A DNA stretch of 64,000 bases from Candidatus Pelagibacter sp. IMCC9063 (GCF_000195085.1 NC_015380.1:482001-546000); one strand, 5' to 3'; counted from the first letter of the stretch, positions 25,524 through 35,476 are shown. A program made the numbers and translations. Notes: generated by a model not told the origin, from the letters alone.

Positions 25524-26867
25524 ATGAAAAAAAAATATGATTATATTGTAGTCGGTGCAGGATCAGCAGGAGTTCGTTTTGCGCGCTTAATGGCAACTAA
25601 GGGTTACAAAGTATGTATTTTAGAAAAAAGTAGAGTGGGAGGCACGTGTGTCATCAGAGGTTGTGTGCCTAAAAAGCTATACGTATATGCCTCTAATTTT
25701 AAAGATTATTTCTCTGATGCTACAAGCTTTGGCTGGAGAATTTCAAAAGAGCCAACACACAATTGGAGTAAATTATTTTCTAGCAAAAATAAAGAAATAA
25801 CAAGACTCAATAAAATTTATATTAAAAACTTAGAAAGAGTAGGAGTAACTATCATTCAAGAAGAGGGTAGTTTTTACAATTCCAATTCTATTGTTTTAAA
25901 GAAAAGTAAAAAAATTATTTCAGCAAAAAAATTTATTATTTCAACAGGTTCGACTCCATCCATGCCAAATATCCCAGGAAGAGAATTGGCTATTAATTCA
26001 GACCAATTTTTTGAAATGAAAAAAATTCCTAAAAATATCAGTATTGTAGGAAGTGGCTATATAGCCTTGGAGTTTGCATTTTTATTAAAAAACTTAAATT
26101 ACAATGTGAATTTGATTGTGAGAAAAAAAACAATTTTAAATGAATTTGATAAGGATATCGGAACAAAAATTTTACAATCAGCTATTCGTAAGAAAATTAA
26201 TATCTATGATGAGTCTTCTGTCCAATCCTTAACCAAAAAAGGAAAATCTATTGTTGTGGTGACTAATAAAAAAAAGATAACCACAAATTTAGTAATATTT
26301 GCAACGGGAAGAGTTCCCTGCATTCAGAGCCTGGGGTTAGAAAAATCTAAAGTGAAGTTGACTAAGCATGGTGCTATTAAAGTTAATGCTTTATCACAAA
26401 CTTCTAATAAAAATATTTTTGCCTTAGGAGATGTAACTAATAGAAAAAATTTAACCCCAGTTGCTATTCGTGAAGCTGTATATTTGGTTAATTATTTAAC
26501 TACCAAAAAGAAACAAACTCTAAATTATGATAAAATTGCCTCCGGCATTTTTACCCAGCCAGAAGTGGGCCACATTGGCCTTGGAGAAAATGATCTACAA
26601 AAAAGAAGCATTAATTACAAAATCTTACAAACTGAATTTAAGCCATTAAAATATGCCTTTTCTAATAAAAATAATCCTGTGTTTATTAAAGTTTTATACC
26701 AACCAAAAACAGAGAAAATTTTTGGTATTATCTACATTGGAGAGTCTGCAGCTGAAATCATTCAATCATTAGCCATCTCTTTTGCCAAAACATTTACCCT
26801 TAATGATTTAAGAAATACGGTCCCTGTTCATCCCACTTCATCAGAAGAGTTAGTTACCCTTGTGTGA
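25524..26867 (+). CDS. gor: Glutathione-disulfide reductase
   Basis: FAD- and NADPH-dependent flavoenzyme that regenerates glutathione. The 447 residues show the FAD motif VVGAGSAGVRFA (10-21), the redox disulfide GGTCVIRGCVPKK with Cys42 and Cys47, and the second nucleotide motif VGSGYIALEFAF. The FALGDVTN segment and the C-terminal catalytic His in VHPTSSEE are also present. The GTCVIRGCVPKK form distinguishes it from lipoamide dehydrogenase. Confidence 0.95.
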   Translation: MKKKYDYIVVGAGSAGVRFARLMATKGYKVCILEKSRVGGTCVIRGCVPKKLYVYASNFKDYFSDATSFGWRISKEPTHNWSKLFSSKNKEITRLNKIYIKNLERVGVTIIQEEGSFYNSNSIVLKKSKKIISAKKFIISTGSTPSMPNIPGRELAINSDQFFEMKKIPKNISIVGSGYIALEFAFLLKNLNYNVNLIVRKKTILNEFDKDIGTKILQSAIRKKINIYDESSVQSLTKKGKSIVVVTNKKKITTNLVIFATGRVPCIQSLGLEKSKVKLTKHGAIKVNALSQTSNKNIFALGDVTNRKNLTPVAIREAVYLVNYLTTKKKQTLNYDKIASGIFTQPEVGHIGLGENDLQKRSINYKILQTEFKPLKYAFSNKNNPVFIKVLYQPKTEKIFGIIYIGESAAEIIQSLAISFAKTFTLNDLRNTVPVHPTSSEELVTLV

Positions 26868-26947
26868 CAAACGAACCCAAATTATCCTTATTTAACAAGG
26901 CCTTTTTTTCTAAAAAGCCAAAAAAAGTCCCTTTATTATCAAGATAG
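26864..26947 (+). CDS. Candidate 27-aa peptide coupled to gor by GTGA
   Basis: A GTG at 26864 overlaps the gor stop (GTGTGA) and opens MTNEPKLSLFNKAFFSKKPK then KVPLLSR. The basic SKKPKKVP part looks like a N-terminal cytosolic tail of a larger protein. It could be a fossil or a chance frame; low confidence. Confidence 0.25.
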   Translation: MTNEPKLSLFNKAFFSKKPKKVPLLSR

Positions 26948-27052
26948 AGAATCATGTTAAGCTCTAGTTAACTAAAATTAGTAAACATTGCATTGGGAAG
27001 CTAATTGTTAGAGATGATTTAATCTCCACTATTTTTCTCATGTATTTTATTT

Positions 27053-27973
27053 ATGACAGATACAGTTCTTATTTTAACTTGCGTTGTTGTCTTAATATTT
27101 ATTATTTACTCTTCTTTATCCAATCGAAAAAGTGCTTCTGGATCAGAAAATGAAGTTCTAAGCACACAGCTATCAAGTTTAATGGAGCGTTTTGTGAAGT
27201 TGGAAGAGGCTGCAAAAAATATGAATACCATGCAATCCTCAATTGATAGTACATTTAAAAATTTTCAAGGAATGTTAAATGACAGACAAGAACGTGGTGC
27301 TTTTTCTGAGGTGGAATTAGAAAAGCTATTGCGAGATCGTCTTCCTAAGCAATATTTAAAGTTTCAGGAAACCCTTTCCAACAATAAACGAGTGGACTGC
27401 TTAATTGATTTTGGAGACCCTAATTCTAGAATTTGTATTGACTCAAAGTTTGTTCTTGAAAACTTCAAAAATTATGTAGCTGCAGAAAACGATGAAGACA
27501 TTAAGCGTTTTAAAAAATTGTTTGAAGAAGACGTAATGAAAAATGTAAAAAAAATATCAGAGGATTATATTATTTCGGGAGAAACGGCTCCTCATGCAAT
27601 TATGTTCATAAGATCAGAATCTGTATACCGGTCTGTTATGGATAGCGATGTAGATTTGATGCAAAAAGCAAGAGAAAAAAATGTTTTAATTGTTTCACCC
27701 TCTTATCTGTGGGGATTGTTAAATACTTTACGTGTATTTTTAAAAGATTCAGAAATGACAAAAAAAGCTCAATTAATTATCAAAGAAATAGGATTGATCG
27801 GTAAAGATGTTGGAAGATTAGTTGAGAGAACAGAGGACGTTGAGAAAAAATTCAATCTAGTTGCAGATCAGTTTAGGAATATAAAAGTCTCTGCAGAAAA
27901 AATTCAACGTCGGGCTGACAAAATTGAAGAAATTGATGGAAACAATATAGAAAAAATAGAAGGAGATAAATAA
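27053..27973 (+). CDS. rmuC: DNA recombination protein RmuC
   Basis: Membrane-tethered nuclease-like protein (306 residues) thought to limit inversions at short repeats. An N-terminal membrane helix (residues 4-20) is followed by a coiled coil and the nuclease-like core: CLIDFGDPNSRICIDSKF near 124-141, and FIRSESVYRSV. It is shorter than E. coli RmuC because the coiled coil is reduced. Its TAA overlaps the next ATG (TAATG), coupling it to exonuclease I. Confidence 0.92.
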   Translation: MTDTVLILTCVVVLIFIIYSSLSNRKSASGSENEVLSTQLSSLMERFVKLEEAAKNMNTMQSSIDSTFKNFQGMLNDRQERGAFSEVELEKLLRDRLPKQYLKFQETLSNNKRVDCLIDFGDPNSRICIDSKFVLENFKNYVAAENDEDIKRFKKLFEEDVMKNVKKISEDYIISGETAPHAIMFIRSESVYRSVMDSDVDLMQKAREKNVLIVSPSYLWGLLNTLRVFLKDSEMTKKAQLIIKEIGLIGKDVGRLVERTEDVEKKFNLVADQFRNIKVSAEKIQRRADKIEEIDGNNIEKIEGDK

Positions 27974-29394
27974 TGAATTATGCATTTTACGATTTTGAGA
28001 CAACAGGCCGTTCTGGAACTTGGGATCAAATTATTCAAGTGGGGGCAGTTTTGGTAAATGCCGAATTTCAAGAGTTAGATAGATTTGAAGCAAAGTGTGG
28101 ATTAAGGCCAGGATTGGTTCCAGAACCAGGGGCTCTTTTAGTCAATAAAACAACACCTGATATGCTCAGAAAGACAAACCTTTCTCACTATGGGTTGGTA
28201 GATCAAATGTTACAGACTTTTAAAAAATGGACGCCTGCTATTTTTATTGGATACAATTCTATAGGATTTGATGAAGAGTTTTTAAGAAAAACTTTATTTA
28301 AAACTTTAAATGATCCCTACCTGACGCAATTCAATGGAAATAAACGTGGAGACATTTTAGGATTGGCTCGCACTGCGCATTTGTATTATCCTGATTGCAT
28401 AAAAACTCCCACCAGTGACAAAGGGAACCCTGTTTTTAAATTAGACCAGCTTGCACCCATGAATGGCATTGAGCATGGCAACGCACATGATGCTATTGGA
28501 GATGTATTGGCAACAATTGGGATCGCAAAAATTATTTCAGATAAAGCTCCCGCTGTTTGGAAAGCAAGCTTGATGACCACTAGCAAGGCGGAAGTAAATA
28601 CCATCGTCCAAAATGAAAAATTATTTTGTTTTAACGAATATTTTTATGGAAAGGCAAGACCTTATGTAGTTACCTTTTTAGGCTTTCATCCAAAATATAG
28701 TTGGCCTCAATGTTTTGACCTTAAGGAAGATCCCAATACTTATTTTAATATGAGTATGGAAGACTTGAAAAAAGCAATGAAAAAAAGTCCTAAAATAATT
28801 AGGTCTGTCAAAAACAATAAGCATCCAATTATTATGAATCCAAAATTTGGAGAAAATTTTGAAGGATACAAACAATTAGGGATGGCTAAATTAATAGAGA
28901 GGGCAGAATTAATAAAAAATAATGAAGAATTTAAAAATAAAGTGGCAAGAATCTTAGAAGAAGAAGCCCAAGAAAAAGAAGATTTAGATTCTCAATTAGA
29001 CGTTCAGGCAGAAGAGTCTATTTATTCAGGTGGGTTTGCATCAGAGCAAGACAAGTCAACTATGAAAACATTTCACCAATCTGACTGGAAAGATAAGTTA
29101 TTAATTGCAGATAAATTTAAAGACCAAAGATTTAACTATTTTGCAAAACGTTTAATGTATGAAGAGAATCCATCTATTTTACCCAAAGATATGCATGATG
29201 AAATTCATCGTGCAATAGCAAAGCAAATCTTAAGTACTAATGATGAAAAATGGAATACCATTCCAAAAGCTTATAATGAACTTGATAATTTAAGAGCAAA
29301 ATATGAAGAAGAGAATGACACAGAGCGCTTAGCTATGATGAATGATCTTAATAATTTTTTAGAAGAGATTGAAAAAAAATATCAAGACGCATAG
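27973..29394 (+). CDS. sbcB: Exodeoxyribonuclease I
   Basis: Single-strand 3'-5' exonuclease used in recombination and mismatch repair. The 473 residues match the E. coli enzyme in length. DEDD motifs are visible: FYDFETTGRSG (Exo I, Asp7/Glu9), GYNSIGFDEEFLR (Exo II), and HGNAHDAIGDVLAT (Exo III, His and Asp). The C-terminal exonuclease I domain continues through ANLRAK-type helices. This gene is mainly known from gammaproteobacteria, so its presence here with rmuC is notable. Confidence 0.92.
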   Translation: MNYAFYDFETTGRSGTWDQIIQVGAVLVNAEFQELDRFEAKCGLRPGLVPEPGALLVNKTTPDMLRKTNLSHYGLVDQMLQTFKKWTPAIFIGYNSIGFDEEFLRKTLFKTLNDPYLTQFNGNKRGDILGLARTAHLYYPDCIKTPTSDKGNPVFKLDQLAPMNGIEHGNAHDAIGDVLATIGIAKIISDKAPAVWKASLMTTSKAEVNTIVQNEKLFCFNEYFYGKARPYVVTFLGFHPKYSWPQCFDLKEDPNTYFNMSMEDLKKAMKKSPKIIRSVKNNKHPIIMNPKFGENFEGYKQLGMAKLIERAELIKNNEEFKNKVARILEEEAQEKEDLDSQLDVQAEESIYSGGFASEQDKSTMKTFHQSDWKDKLLIADKFKDQRFNYFAKRLMYEENPSILPKDMHDEIHRAIAKQILSTNDEKWNTIPKAYNELDNLRAKYEEENDTERLAMMNDLNNFLEEIEKKYQDA

Positions 29395-29449
29395 TTGACA
29401 AATTAAGGTAGATGTTTAACTTTGTTTTTTTAACCTTAGGAGATTCTTT

Positions 29450-29773
29450 ATGGCAACAAAACAAGTAACCGACGACAATTTTGAAAACGAAGTATTAAAA
29501 TCAGAAAAGCCGGTATTAGTAGATTTTTGGGCTGAATGGTGTGGACCATGCAAAATGGTAGGCCCTGTTTTAGAGGAACTGTCAGATGAAATGGCAGATA
29601 AGCTTGTGATTGCAAAACATAATATTGACGATTCTCCCAACACACCAACAAAATATGGTGTTCGAGGAATCCCAACTATGCTTTTGTTTAGTGGTGGTCA
29701 ATTAATTGACACTAAGGTAGGCGCAGCAAATAAATCAAATATTAAAGAGTGGTTAGATAGTAAAGTAAGATAA
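29450..29773 (+). CDS. trxA: Thioredoxin
   Basis: Small disulfide reductase of 107 residues: active site WCGPCK (Cys31, Cys34), conserved VDFWAEW before it and RGIPTMLLF (cis-Pro) later. A good Shine-Dalgarno (TTAGGAGA) precedes the ATG by six to eight bases. Follows gor, rmuC and sbcB in the same direction. Confidence 0.97.
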   Translation: MATKQVTDDNFENEVLKSEKPVLVDFWAEWCGPCKMVGPVLEELSDEMADKLVIAKHNIDDSPNTPTKYGVRGIPTMLLFSGGQLIDTKVGAANKSNIKEWLDSKVR

Positions 29774-31368
29774 TTGACTAAAATTATTTTAGATCTAATT
29801 TTATTTTATCTATTTTATTTATTTTTTTTTATTTCCTCTTCAGGATACGGAAAAATATTAATAAGTTTTTTATCCACTCAAAGCAAAAATGTTAATTATT
29901 TTGAGTTAAACTTATTTGGAAATATATTTTATTTAATAATAGGCTATTGTTTATATTTAACTTCTTCTTTTAATCCTATATTTAATATTATCCTGTTTTT
30001 TTTAGGAATTGGTATTTATTTTTTTTTCGAAAAAAATTTAAATATTATTTCATTAAAAAAAATTATATTTTATTTATCATTATTTTTTTCAGCACTTCTT
30101 ATATCTAAACTGCATGAAGACTTTCTAACTTATCATTTTCCTGGGCTTCAAGAAATTTTTCTAAACAAACTAACTGTAGGATCTGGAAACATAAGCTTAA
30201 GGTTTGTTCATGTATCCTTGTTTAGCTATATTCAAGCTCTCTATATATTTCCCTTTTTTGAATATAAATTAATTAATATTCCAGTTTTTCATATATTTAT
30301 TTCTACAGTTGGATATTTTTTTTTGAACTTTAAAAAATTAAACACTTCTAAAATAGAAAAGTTTTTTTGTTTTTTTATTTTAACATTTCTTATTATCAAA
30401 TTTACTAGGCTGAACGAGTATGGTTATGATTATATTGCTCAATTTCTTTTGTTAATAATTTTTCATAAATTATTTTTTTTAAAAAAAAAGAGATGTGAAA
30501 TATTTAAATCTATTGTTCTATTTATTTTCTCTATTTCTATTAAAAAAATATCACTATTATTTAGTCCATTATTTTTGCTACTGTTTTGGAGTAAAAATAT
30601 TTTCGAGTTAATTAAAAGCAGTTTTCAGAAGAAATACTTGTTTTTAATTTTTTTACTGTTGATGATTATTTTCTCTAACAGTTTTATAAGGTCAGGGTGT
30701 ATATTTTATCCAATAAATTACACCTGTTTATCTAAAGTACAAATTGACTGGGGAGTGAAAGAGGAGCTTAAAAAACATTCTGTTGAGATTGAATCGTGGG
30801 CCAAAGGTTTTTATCACCAGAAAATTTCAAAATATAAAAATATTAAAAATCAAAAAAAATACTTATCAAATTGGCATTGGTTCAAAGTTTGGATAGATAT
30901 TCATTTCTTTTATAAAGTTTTTGAATTTCTATTAATTATCATCTCATTATACTTTGCGATGTATTTCATTATCTCAAAAAATAAAAAAATAATTTCATTT
31001 AAAACTAAAGAATTATTATCTATTTTAGCTTTAAGCTTAACTAGTATTTTTTTCTGGCTTGATACTGTTCCCCAATTTAGGTTTGGTTTTGCAAGTATAA
31101 TAATTTTTTCTTTTTTTTATTAGTTCTTATTTGTCAAAAAGATTTTGAACTAAAAAAAAGAGGAGTGCTGGTAATAATTATTATTTCAATTATATTTTTT
31201 AATCTCAAAAATTTTAATAGAATCAATTCTGAGCTATCAAGGAATGACCTGTATCAATATAATAATTTTCCTTGGTTTAATGACGATGTTACTCAAAAAA
31301 ATTACAAGAATGATAAATTGATTATTAAGGACAAAAAGTTTTATAGAATTGTTAGAGGCATTAATTAA
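29774..31368 (+). pseudogene. LIC_10190-like polytopic membrane protein, frameshifted at a T8 run
   Basis: One large membrane protein read in two frames: 29774-31123 (TTG start directly after the trxA stop, 449 residues, ends FSFFY) and about 31112-31368 (LLVLICQKDFELKKRGVLVI onward). Adding one T to the T8 run at 31111-31118 joins them into roughly 530 residues. About ten hydrophobic segments and the pieces LHEDFLTYHFPGLQ and SGCIFYPINYTC resemble LIC_10190-type envelope proteins near surface-glycan genes. Strong Phe/Ile/Lys bias and low GC. The neighbours are a GT2 and a methyltransferase. Confidence 0.65.
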
Positions 31369-32053
31369 AAAAGCTGTATCTAAAAATACATCTTAAGGCA
31401 CTAAATGCATCCTTTAGGCCTATTTTTTTTCCTTCTGCGTAGGTTCTTCCTGAATAACTAATGCCCACTTCATATATTTTAACTTTTAATTTTGCAATTT
31501 TTGCTGTTATCTCTGGTTCAAAGCCAAAACGATCCTCTTTTAAAACAATTTTTTTTAATTCACTTTTTTTAAAAACTTTATAGCAAGTTTCCATGTCAGT
31601 TAAGTTCAAGTTTGTCATCATATTAGACAAAAGAGTTAAGCATTGATTTGCAAGAGTATGCCAAAAATACATAACCCTTCTTTCTTGGCCTCCAATAAAA
31701 CGGGAACCAAACACCACGTCAGCTTTACCGTCCACAATTGGAGCAATAAGATGCTTGTAATCATCAGGATCGTATTCCAAGTCAGCATCTTGTATTAAAA
31801 TAATGTCTCCCGATGACGAATCAATTCCTTTTCGAACGGAATATCCTTTACCTCGGTTTGTGGGGTTAAAAATTATTTTATCAACTTGATCGGAAATAGT
31901 GTTTAATATTTCCTTAGTACCATCAGTCGATGCGTCATCTATAACAATAATTTCAATTTGACACGTGCCTACATTTGATTTTTTTACTTTATCAATAATA
32001 GTTTTGATTGTTACTATTTCATTGTAAACAGGAATTATGATACTTAATTTCAT
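31361..32053 (-). CDS. Family 2 glycosyltransferase (DPM1-like)
   Basis: Transfers a sugar from a nucleotide donor, probably to a polyprenyl phosphate. The 230 residues have the GT-A pattern: LSIIIPVYNE, VIDDASTDGT, the DxD-type motif QDADLEYDPDD, VFGSRF and the acceptor region TDMETCYKVFK. No C-terminal membrane segments, like short dolichol-phosphate mannosyltransferase homologues. Convergent with the frameshifted membrane protein, eight bases overlapping. Confidence 0.9.
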   Translation of the reverse strand: MKLSIIIPVYNEIVTIKTIIDKVKKSNVGTCQIEIIVIDDASTDGTKEILNTISDQVDKIIFNPTNRGKGYSVRKGIDSSSGDIILIQDADLEYDPDDYKHLIAPIVDGKADVVFGSRFIGGQERRVMYFWHTLANQCLTLLSNMMTNLNLTDMETCYKVFKKSELKKIVLKEDRFGFEPEITAKIAKLKVKIYEVGISYSGRTYAEGKKIGLKDAFSALRCIFRYSFFN

Positions 32054-32073
32054 ATATTAAAAATATCATTTAA

Positions 32074-32757
32074 ATGAAAAGTATCAAAGAAAAATCTTAT
32101 TGGAGAAATTTTTATTTTTTAGACAAATATTTTGTTTCACAAGTAAAAAATAATAGAAAAAAATTTTTAAAAATTTTTCGAAAAACTGTATTTTACAACA
32201 AAGAATCTACTTTACTAGATGTGGGAACAACACCAAGTCTCGATGAACATGAAAATTACTTAATAAGAAAATTTCCTTACAAAAAAAGTATTACCTGCCT
32301 GTCCAATTTTGATTGTAAAATTTTAACAACAAAATTCCCACAATTGAAATGTGTGGTAGGAGACGGGTGCGCAATGTCTATAAAAAATAATTTATTTGAT
32401 ATTGTACATTCGAATGCCACCATTGAACATGTGGGTAGTTATAAAAATCAAGTCAATTTTATAAGAGAGTGCGTGAGAGTATCTAAAAAATATACTTTTA
32501 TTACAACTCCGAACAGATTCTTTCCAATGGATTTTCACTCAAAAATTCCATTAATAAACTTGTTACCAAAAAATATCTTTCGAAAAATTCTAAAATTATT
32601 TGGAGATAATTTTTTCTCCAAAGAAGAGAATCTTAATTTATTAAGTAAAAATGAAATCAAAATGATGCTTAATGAACTCCAGATTAAAAATTTTAAAATT
32701 ATTGAAAACCGATTCTTAGGTCTCGTTTCTAACTTTTTGCTAGTGGTTATAAAGTAG
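32074..32757 (+). CDS. Class I SAM-dependent methyltransferase
   Basis: A 227-residue methyltransferase of the Methyltransf_11 type. Motif I is LLDVGTTPSLDEHE (about 49-62), the acidic loop is VVGDGCAMSI, and the later motif SNATIEHVGSY. Sits divergently from the GT2 gene across 20 bases, so it probably acts on a surface glycan or lipid-linked sugar (inference). The substrate is unknown. Confidence 0.85.
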   Translation: MKSIKEKSYWRNFYFLDKYFVSQVKNNRKKFLKIFRKTVFYNKESTLLDVGTTPSLDEHENYLIRKFPYKKSITCLSNFDCKILTTKFPQLKCVVGDGCAMSIKNNLFDIVHSNATIEHVGSYKNQVNFIRECVRVSKKYTFITTPNRFFPMDFHSKIPLINLLPKNIFRKILKLFGDNFFSKEENLNLLSKNEIKMMLNELQIKNFKIIENRFLGLVSNFLLVVIK

Positions 32758-33304
32758 GTATCTTTGCTAGTACTTGAAATTTTTTATCTGTTATTACCAT
32801 CTCTCCAGATGAGACAGTTTCTCCAATGGAGTTGCTGATAACTACTTGGTGGGTGATAAACACTAGGTTCTTGGTGCTGTTCCAATTTTTTACAAAGGAT
32901 TTTATTTCTGCAAGCTGCTTTTTTGCATCCGCTCCAATTCCTTGTCTAAAAAAAGAATTAAGAGCTGGAAAGTCCTTATAATCTCCAAAAGCATACTTAG
33001 CTGTATCACGACATCTTTCAAACTGACTAGTCAACACTTGATCAATCTGAATACTATTTTTTTTAAACATATGACCTATTTTTTTACTTTGTTTTATTCC
33101 TTCATTGCCCAAATTTCTTTGAGTGGATCTATCGTCAATTTTTAGATTGTTAGGATCTCCACAACAAGAAGGAGTGGTAATTGCATGTCTAATCCAAACT
33201 ATCTTCCCCCCATCTTCCAACAGATTCCATGCTTCATGTTCATTACGAGCATTAGAAATAGTTGATATAAAAAGCAAGAATAAAAAAATAATTATTTTTT
33301 TCAT
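32747..33304 (-). CDS. Periplasmic histidine phosphatase family protein
   Basis: Phosphoglycerate-mutase-like phosphatase of 185 residues. I placed the start at 33304, where MKKIIIFLFLLFISTISNA forms a clear signal peptide; its ATG overlaps the folC stop (ATGA). The catalytic motif is WIRHAITTPSCC (RHA rather than RHG), the second Arg is in TSQFERCRDTA and the second His in VFITHQVV. Last gene of the long minus-strand run. Confidence 0.88.
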   Translation of the reverse strand: MKKIIIFLFLLFISTISNARNEHEAWNLLEDGGKIVWIRHAITTPSCCGDPNNLKIDDRSTQRNLGNEGIKQSKKIGHMFKKNSIQIDQVLTSQFERCRDTAKYAFGDYKDFPALNSFFRQGIGADAKKQLAEIKSFVKNWNSTKNLVFITHQVVISNSIGETVSSGEMVITDKKFQVLAKIPTL

Positions 33305-34584
33305 ATATTTAATTCCAAAGCGGAGCCAGACAAATACAAACTGCCACAAACTACAATTATACTTTCAGGATCTTGAAGTGCAAGTTGCGCTAGCCCACTT
33401 GCGACATTTTTTGTTGGATTGGCATGAATGCCCAATTCCTTTGCTGCTTTTAGTACATCTGTTATTTCGTAGAAATTTTCTCTTAGTTTAACTACTTTGA
33501 TTTCAGTTATAAGAGATGAAAAATTTTCCAAATAATCTTTCAAATTTTTTGAAGTTAACATTCCAAACACAAAATAGATTCTTTGTTTTCCTTGAATTTT
33601 TGACAGAAAATTGGCAAGTTCTTTGCCACCCTCTTTATTATGAGAGCCATCAATAAATAGTCTATTTTCATCGTGGACATGATTTCTTAAATTACCTTTA
33701 GTTATTTCTTGAATACGCGCTGGCAACTCTGTCTTGCTGATTGCATCAGAAGTTTTTTTATTATTTAAATCCAAACCTAAAGACCTCAGCGTTTGTATGG
33801 CGACTGCCGCATTCTCTAATTGGAATTTTCCTTTCATTTTAGGAAGGCTTAAATCCATTAGCCCTATATTGTCTTGATAAATCATATTATTGTTTTCCTC
33901 ACTTACCTGAAAGTCTTCCGATAAAATAAATTTTTTAGATCTATTCCTTTTTAACTGCTCATCCATAAACTTCATTGCTTCCGATGATTGTTTGGAAATT
34001 ATAATATTTGTTTTTTCTTTGATGATTCCACATTTATTTCTTACAATATCCTGAAGAGTTGGACCTAGATATTCTAAATGATCTAAAGAAATCGAAGTAA
34101 GCACTTGAGCTACTGGCTGCTCAAATACATTGGTACTATCTCCAATTCCTCCAAGCCCAGTTTCAATAATATGATAATCTGTTTTATGCTTTGAGAAAGC
34201 CAAAAATGCTAGCGCCGTAGTAAATTCAAAAAAAGTAATATCTTGATGGTTATTAGCTCTATCTACTTCATAGACTAACTGTTCAAATTCATCATCACTA
34301 ATAAAATTTTCATTTAAAAAAATTCTTTCATTAAATCTTACTATATGAGGGCTCGTATAAACATTTACTGAATAGCCATGCTCTTTTAAAATATTTTTTA
34401 AATATTCGCAGGTACTACCTTTGCCATTAGTTCCAGTTACAGTAATTACATTAGATAGTTGTTGTTCAGGGTGCTTAAGATCTTTGAGTAATCTTTGTAT
34501 TCTATCTAAAGTTAGTTCAATCCGATCAGGCGGGTTAAGCTGATATAATCTGTTGAGGAGAAACTGTATTTTGTTCGGCTGCAT
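33301..34584 (-). CDS. folC: Bifunctional folylpolyglutamate / dihydrofolate synthase
   Basis: Adds glutamate to dihydropteroate and to folates. The 427 residues contain the P-loop VTGTNGKGSTCEYL (about 48-61), HIIETGLGGIGDSTN, and SLDHLEYLG. Residues 8-40 (LLNRLYQLNPP, IELTLDRIQRLL) match the family N-terminus, so the start at 34584 is real although it lies 50 bases inside accD. Confidence 0.95.
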   Translation of the reverse strand: MQPNKIQFLLNRLYQLNPPDRIELTLDRIQRLLKDLKHPEQQLSNVITVTGTNGKGSTCEYLKNILKEHGYSVNVYTSPHIVRFNERIFLNENFISDDEFEQLVYEVDRANNHQDITFFEFTTALAFLAFSKHKTDYHIIETGLGGIGDSTNVFEQPVAQVLTSISLDHLEYLGPTLQDIVRNKCGIIKEKTNIIISKQSSEAMKFMDEQLKRNRSKKFILSEDFQVSEENNNMIYQDNIGLMDLSLPKMKGKFQLENAAVAIQTLRSLGLDLNNKKTSDAISKTELPARIQEITKGNLRNHVHDENRLFIDGSHNKEGGKELANFLSKIQGKQRIYFVFGMLTSKNLKDYLENFSSLITEIKVVKLRENFYEITDVLKAAKELGIHANPTKNVASGLAQLALQDPESIIVVCGSLYLSGSALELNI

Positions 34585-35476
34585 CTGTTGTATCTTCTGC
34601 CTTCTTAATTTCTAAGTTGAGCAGTATCGATAACAAATTACTTAACTCTTCTCTATGATTTTTTCTATGAATTATTCTATCTACAAAACCTTTTTTTAAC
34701 AAATATCCCGCTGTTTGAAATCCGCTTGGCAAATCCTCGCCAATAGTTCTCTTGATAACACCAGGACCAGCAAACATAATTTTAGTATTCTCCGATTCTG
34801 CAAAAACAAAAACAGATGGTCCGTAAAACCAACTTGCAGTAACTCCACCTGCCACTGGACTAGTTGCCATTATAATAGCAGGAAGCCCTTTTTCTTCCAG
34901 CATCTGCAACCCAATAATAGACTTTGGCATCTGCATCAAAGCAAATGCGGAATGCTGCATCTTTTGTCCCCCTGTTTGAGGAAATGCAATAAAGGGTAGC
35001 TTATGTTCAACTGCATATTTGCAAGCAAATACAAAAGCTTCTCCTTCTTCAATTCCAACAGATCCGCCTAAAAATTTTTGATTCATACAATATACAACCG
35101 CTTGCATTTTATTTATAGATCCAACAGCTACTAAGGCTGCATGTCTTTGATTGAATTTTTTTCTGGCCTTTTTTACCTTGTCTTTATAAGAGCTAATATC
35201 GGACCAGTTTAAAGGATCAGAACTTAGTCTTGGTGTTTCCAGCTCTTCATATGTTCCCTCATCAAATAAAATCTCAAATCGTTTACGAGGAAGAATTTGT
35301 TGAGGTTCTTGGCAGTTAGTGCAACAATAAAGATTATTTTCAATGTCTTCTCGGTAAATAATATTGGAGCATGAAGCGCAATTAGTCCAAAGATTGTCTG
35401 GCAAAGTAGATTTTTTATTAAATAGATTCTCTAACTTCGGTTTAAGTTTCTTTGTGAGATCCTTGATCCAATTCAT
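34535..35476 (-). CDS. accD: Acetyl-CoA carboxylase carboxyltransferase subunit beta
   Basis: Catalytic subunit of the carboxyltransferase half that makes malonyl-CoA. A zinc ribbon with two Cys pairs (CASC and CCTNC) near residues 33-55 precedes the crotonase-fold core with FPQTGGQKMQHSAFALMQM and ATSPVAGGVTASWF. Its ATG overlaps the trpA stop (ATGA). The last 17 codons also encode the start of folC in another frame. Confidence 0.96.
   Translation of the reverse strand: MNWIKDLTKKLKPKLENLFNKKSTLPDNLWTNCASCSNIIYREDIENNLYCCTNCQEPQQILPRKRFEILFDEGTYEELETPRLSSDPLNWSDISSYKDKVKKARKKFNQRHAALVAVGSINKMQAVVYCMNQKFLGGSVGIEEGEAFVFACKYAVEHKLPFIAFPQTGGQKMQHSAFALMQMPKSIIGLQMLEEKGLPAIIMATSPVAGGVTASWFYGPSVFVFAESENTKIMFAGPGVIKRTIGEDLPSGFQTAGYLLKKGFVDRIIHRKNHREELSNLLSILLNLEIKKAEDTTDAAEQNTVSPQQIISA

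Noticed and set aside
25936-25950. tRNA T-arm-like GGTTCGACTCC
   Set aside because: It lies inside gor, encoding the GSTPS segment, and no cloverleaf can be drawn around it.
26895-26935. Terminator after gor (GGCCTTTTTTTCTAAAAAGCC)
   Set aside because: Stem is nearly all A-T and no T run follows; the same bases also fall inside a possible small frame, so I made no terminator call.
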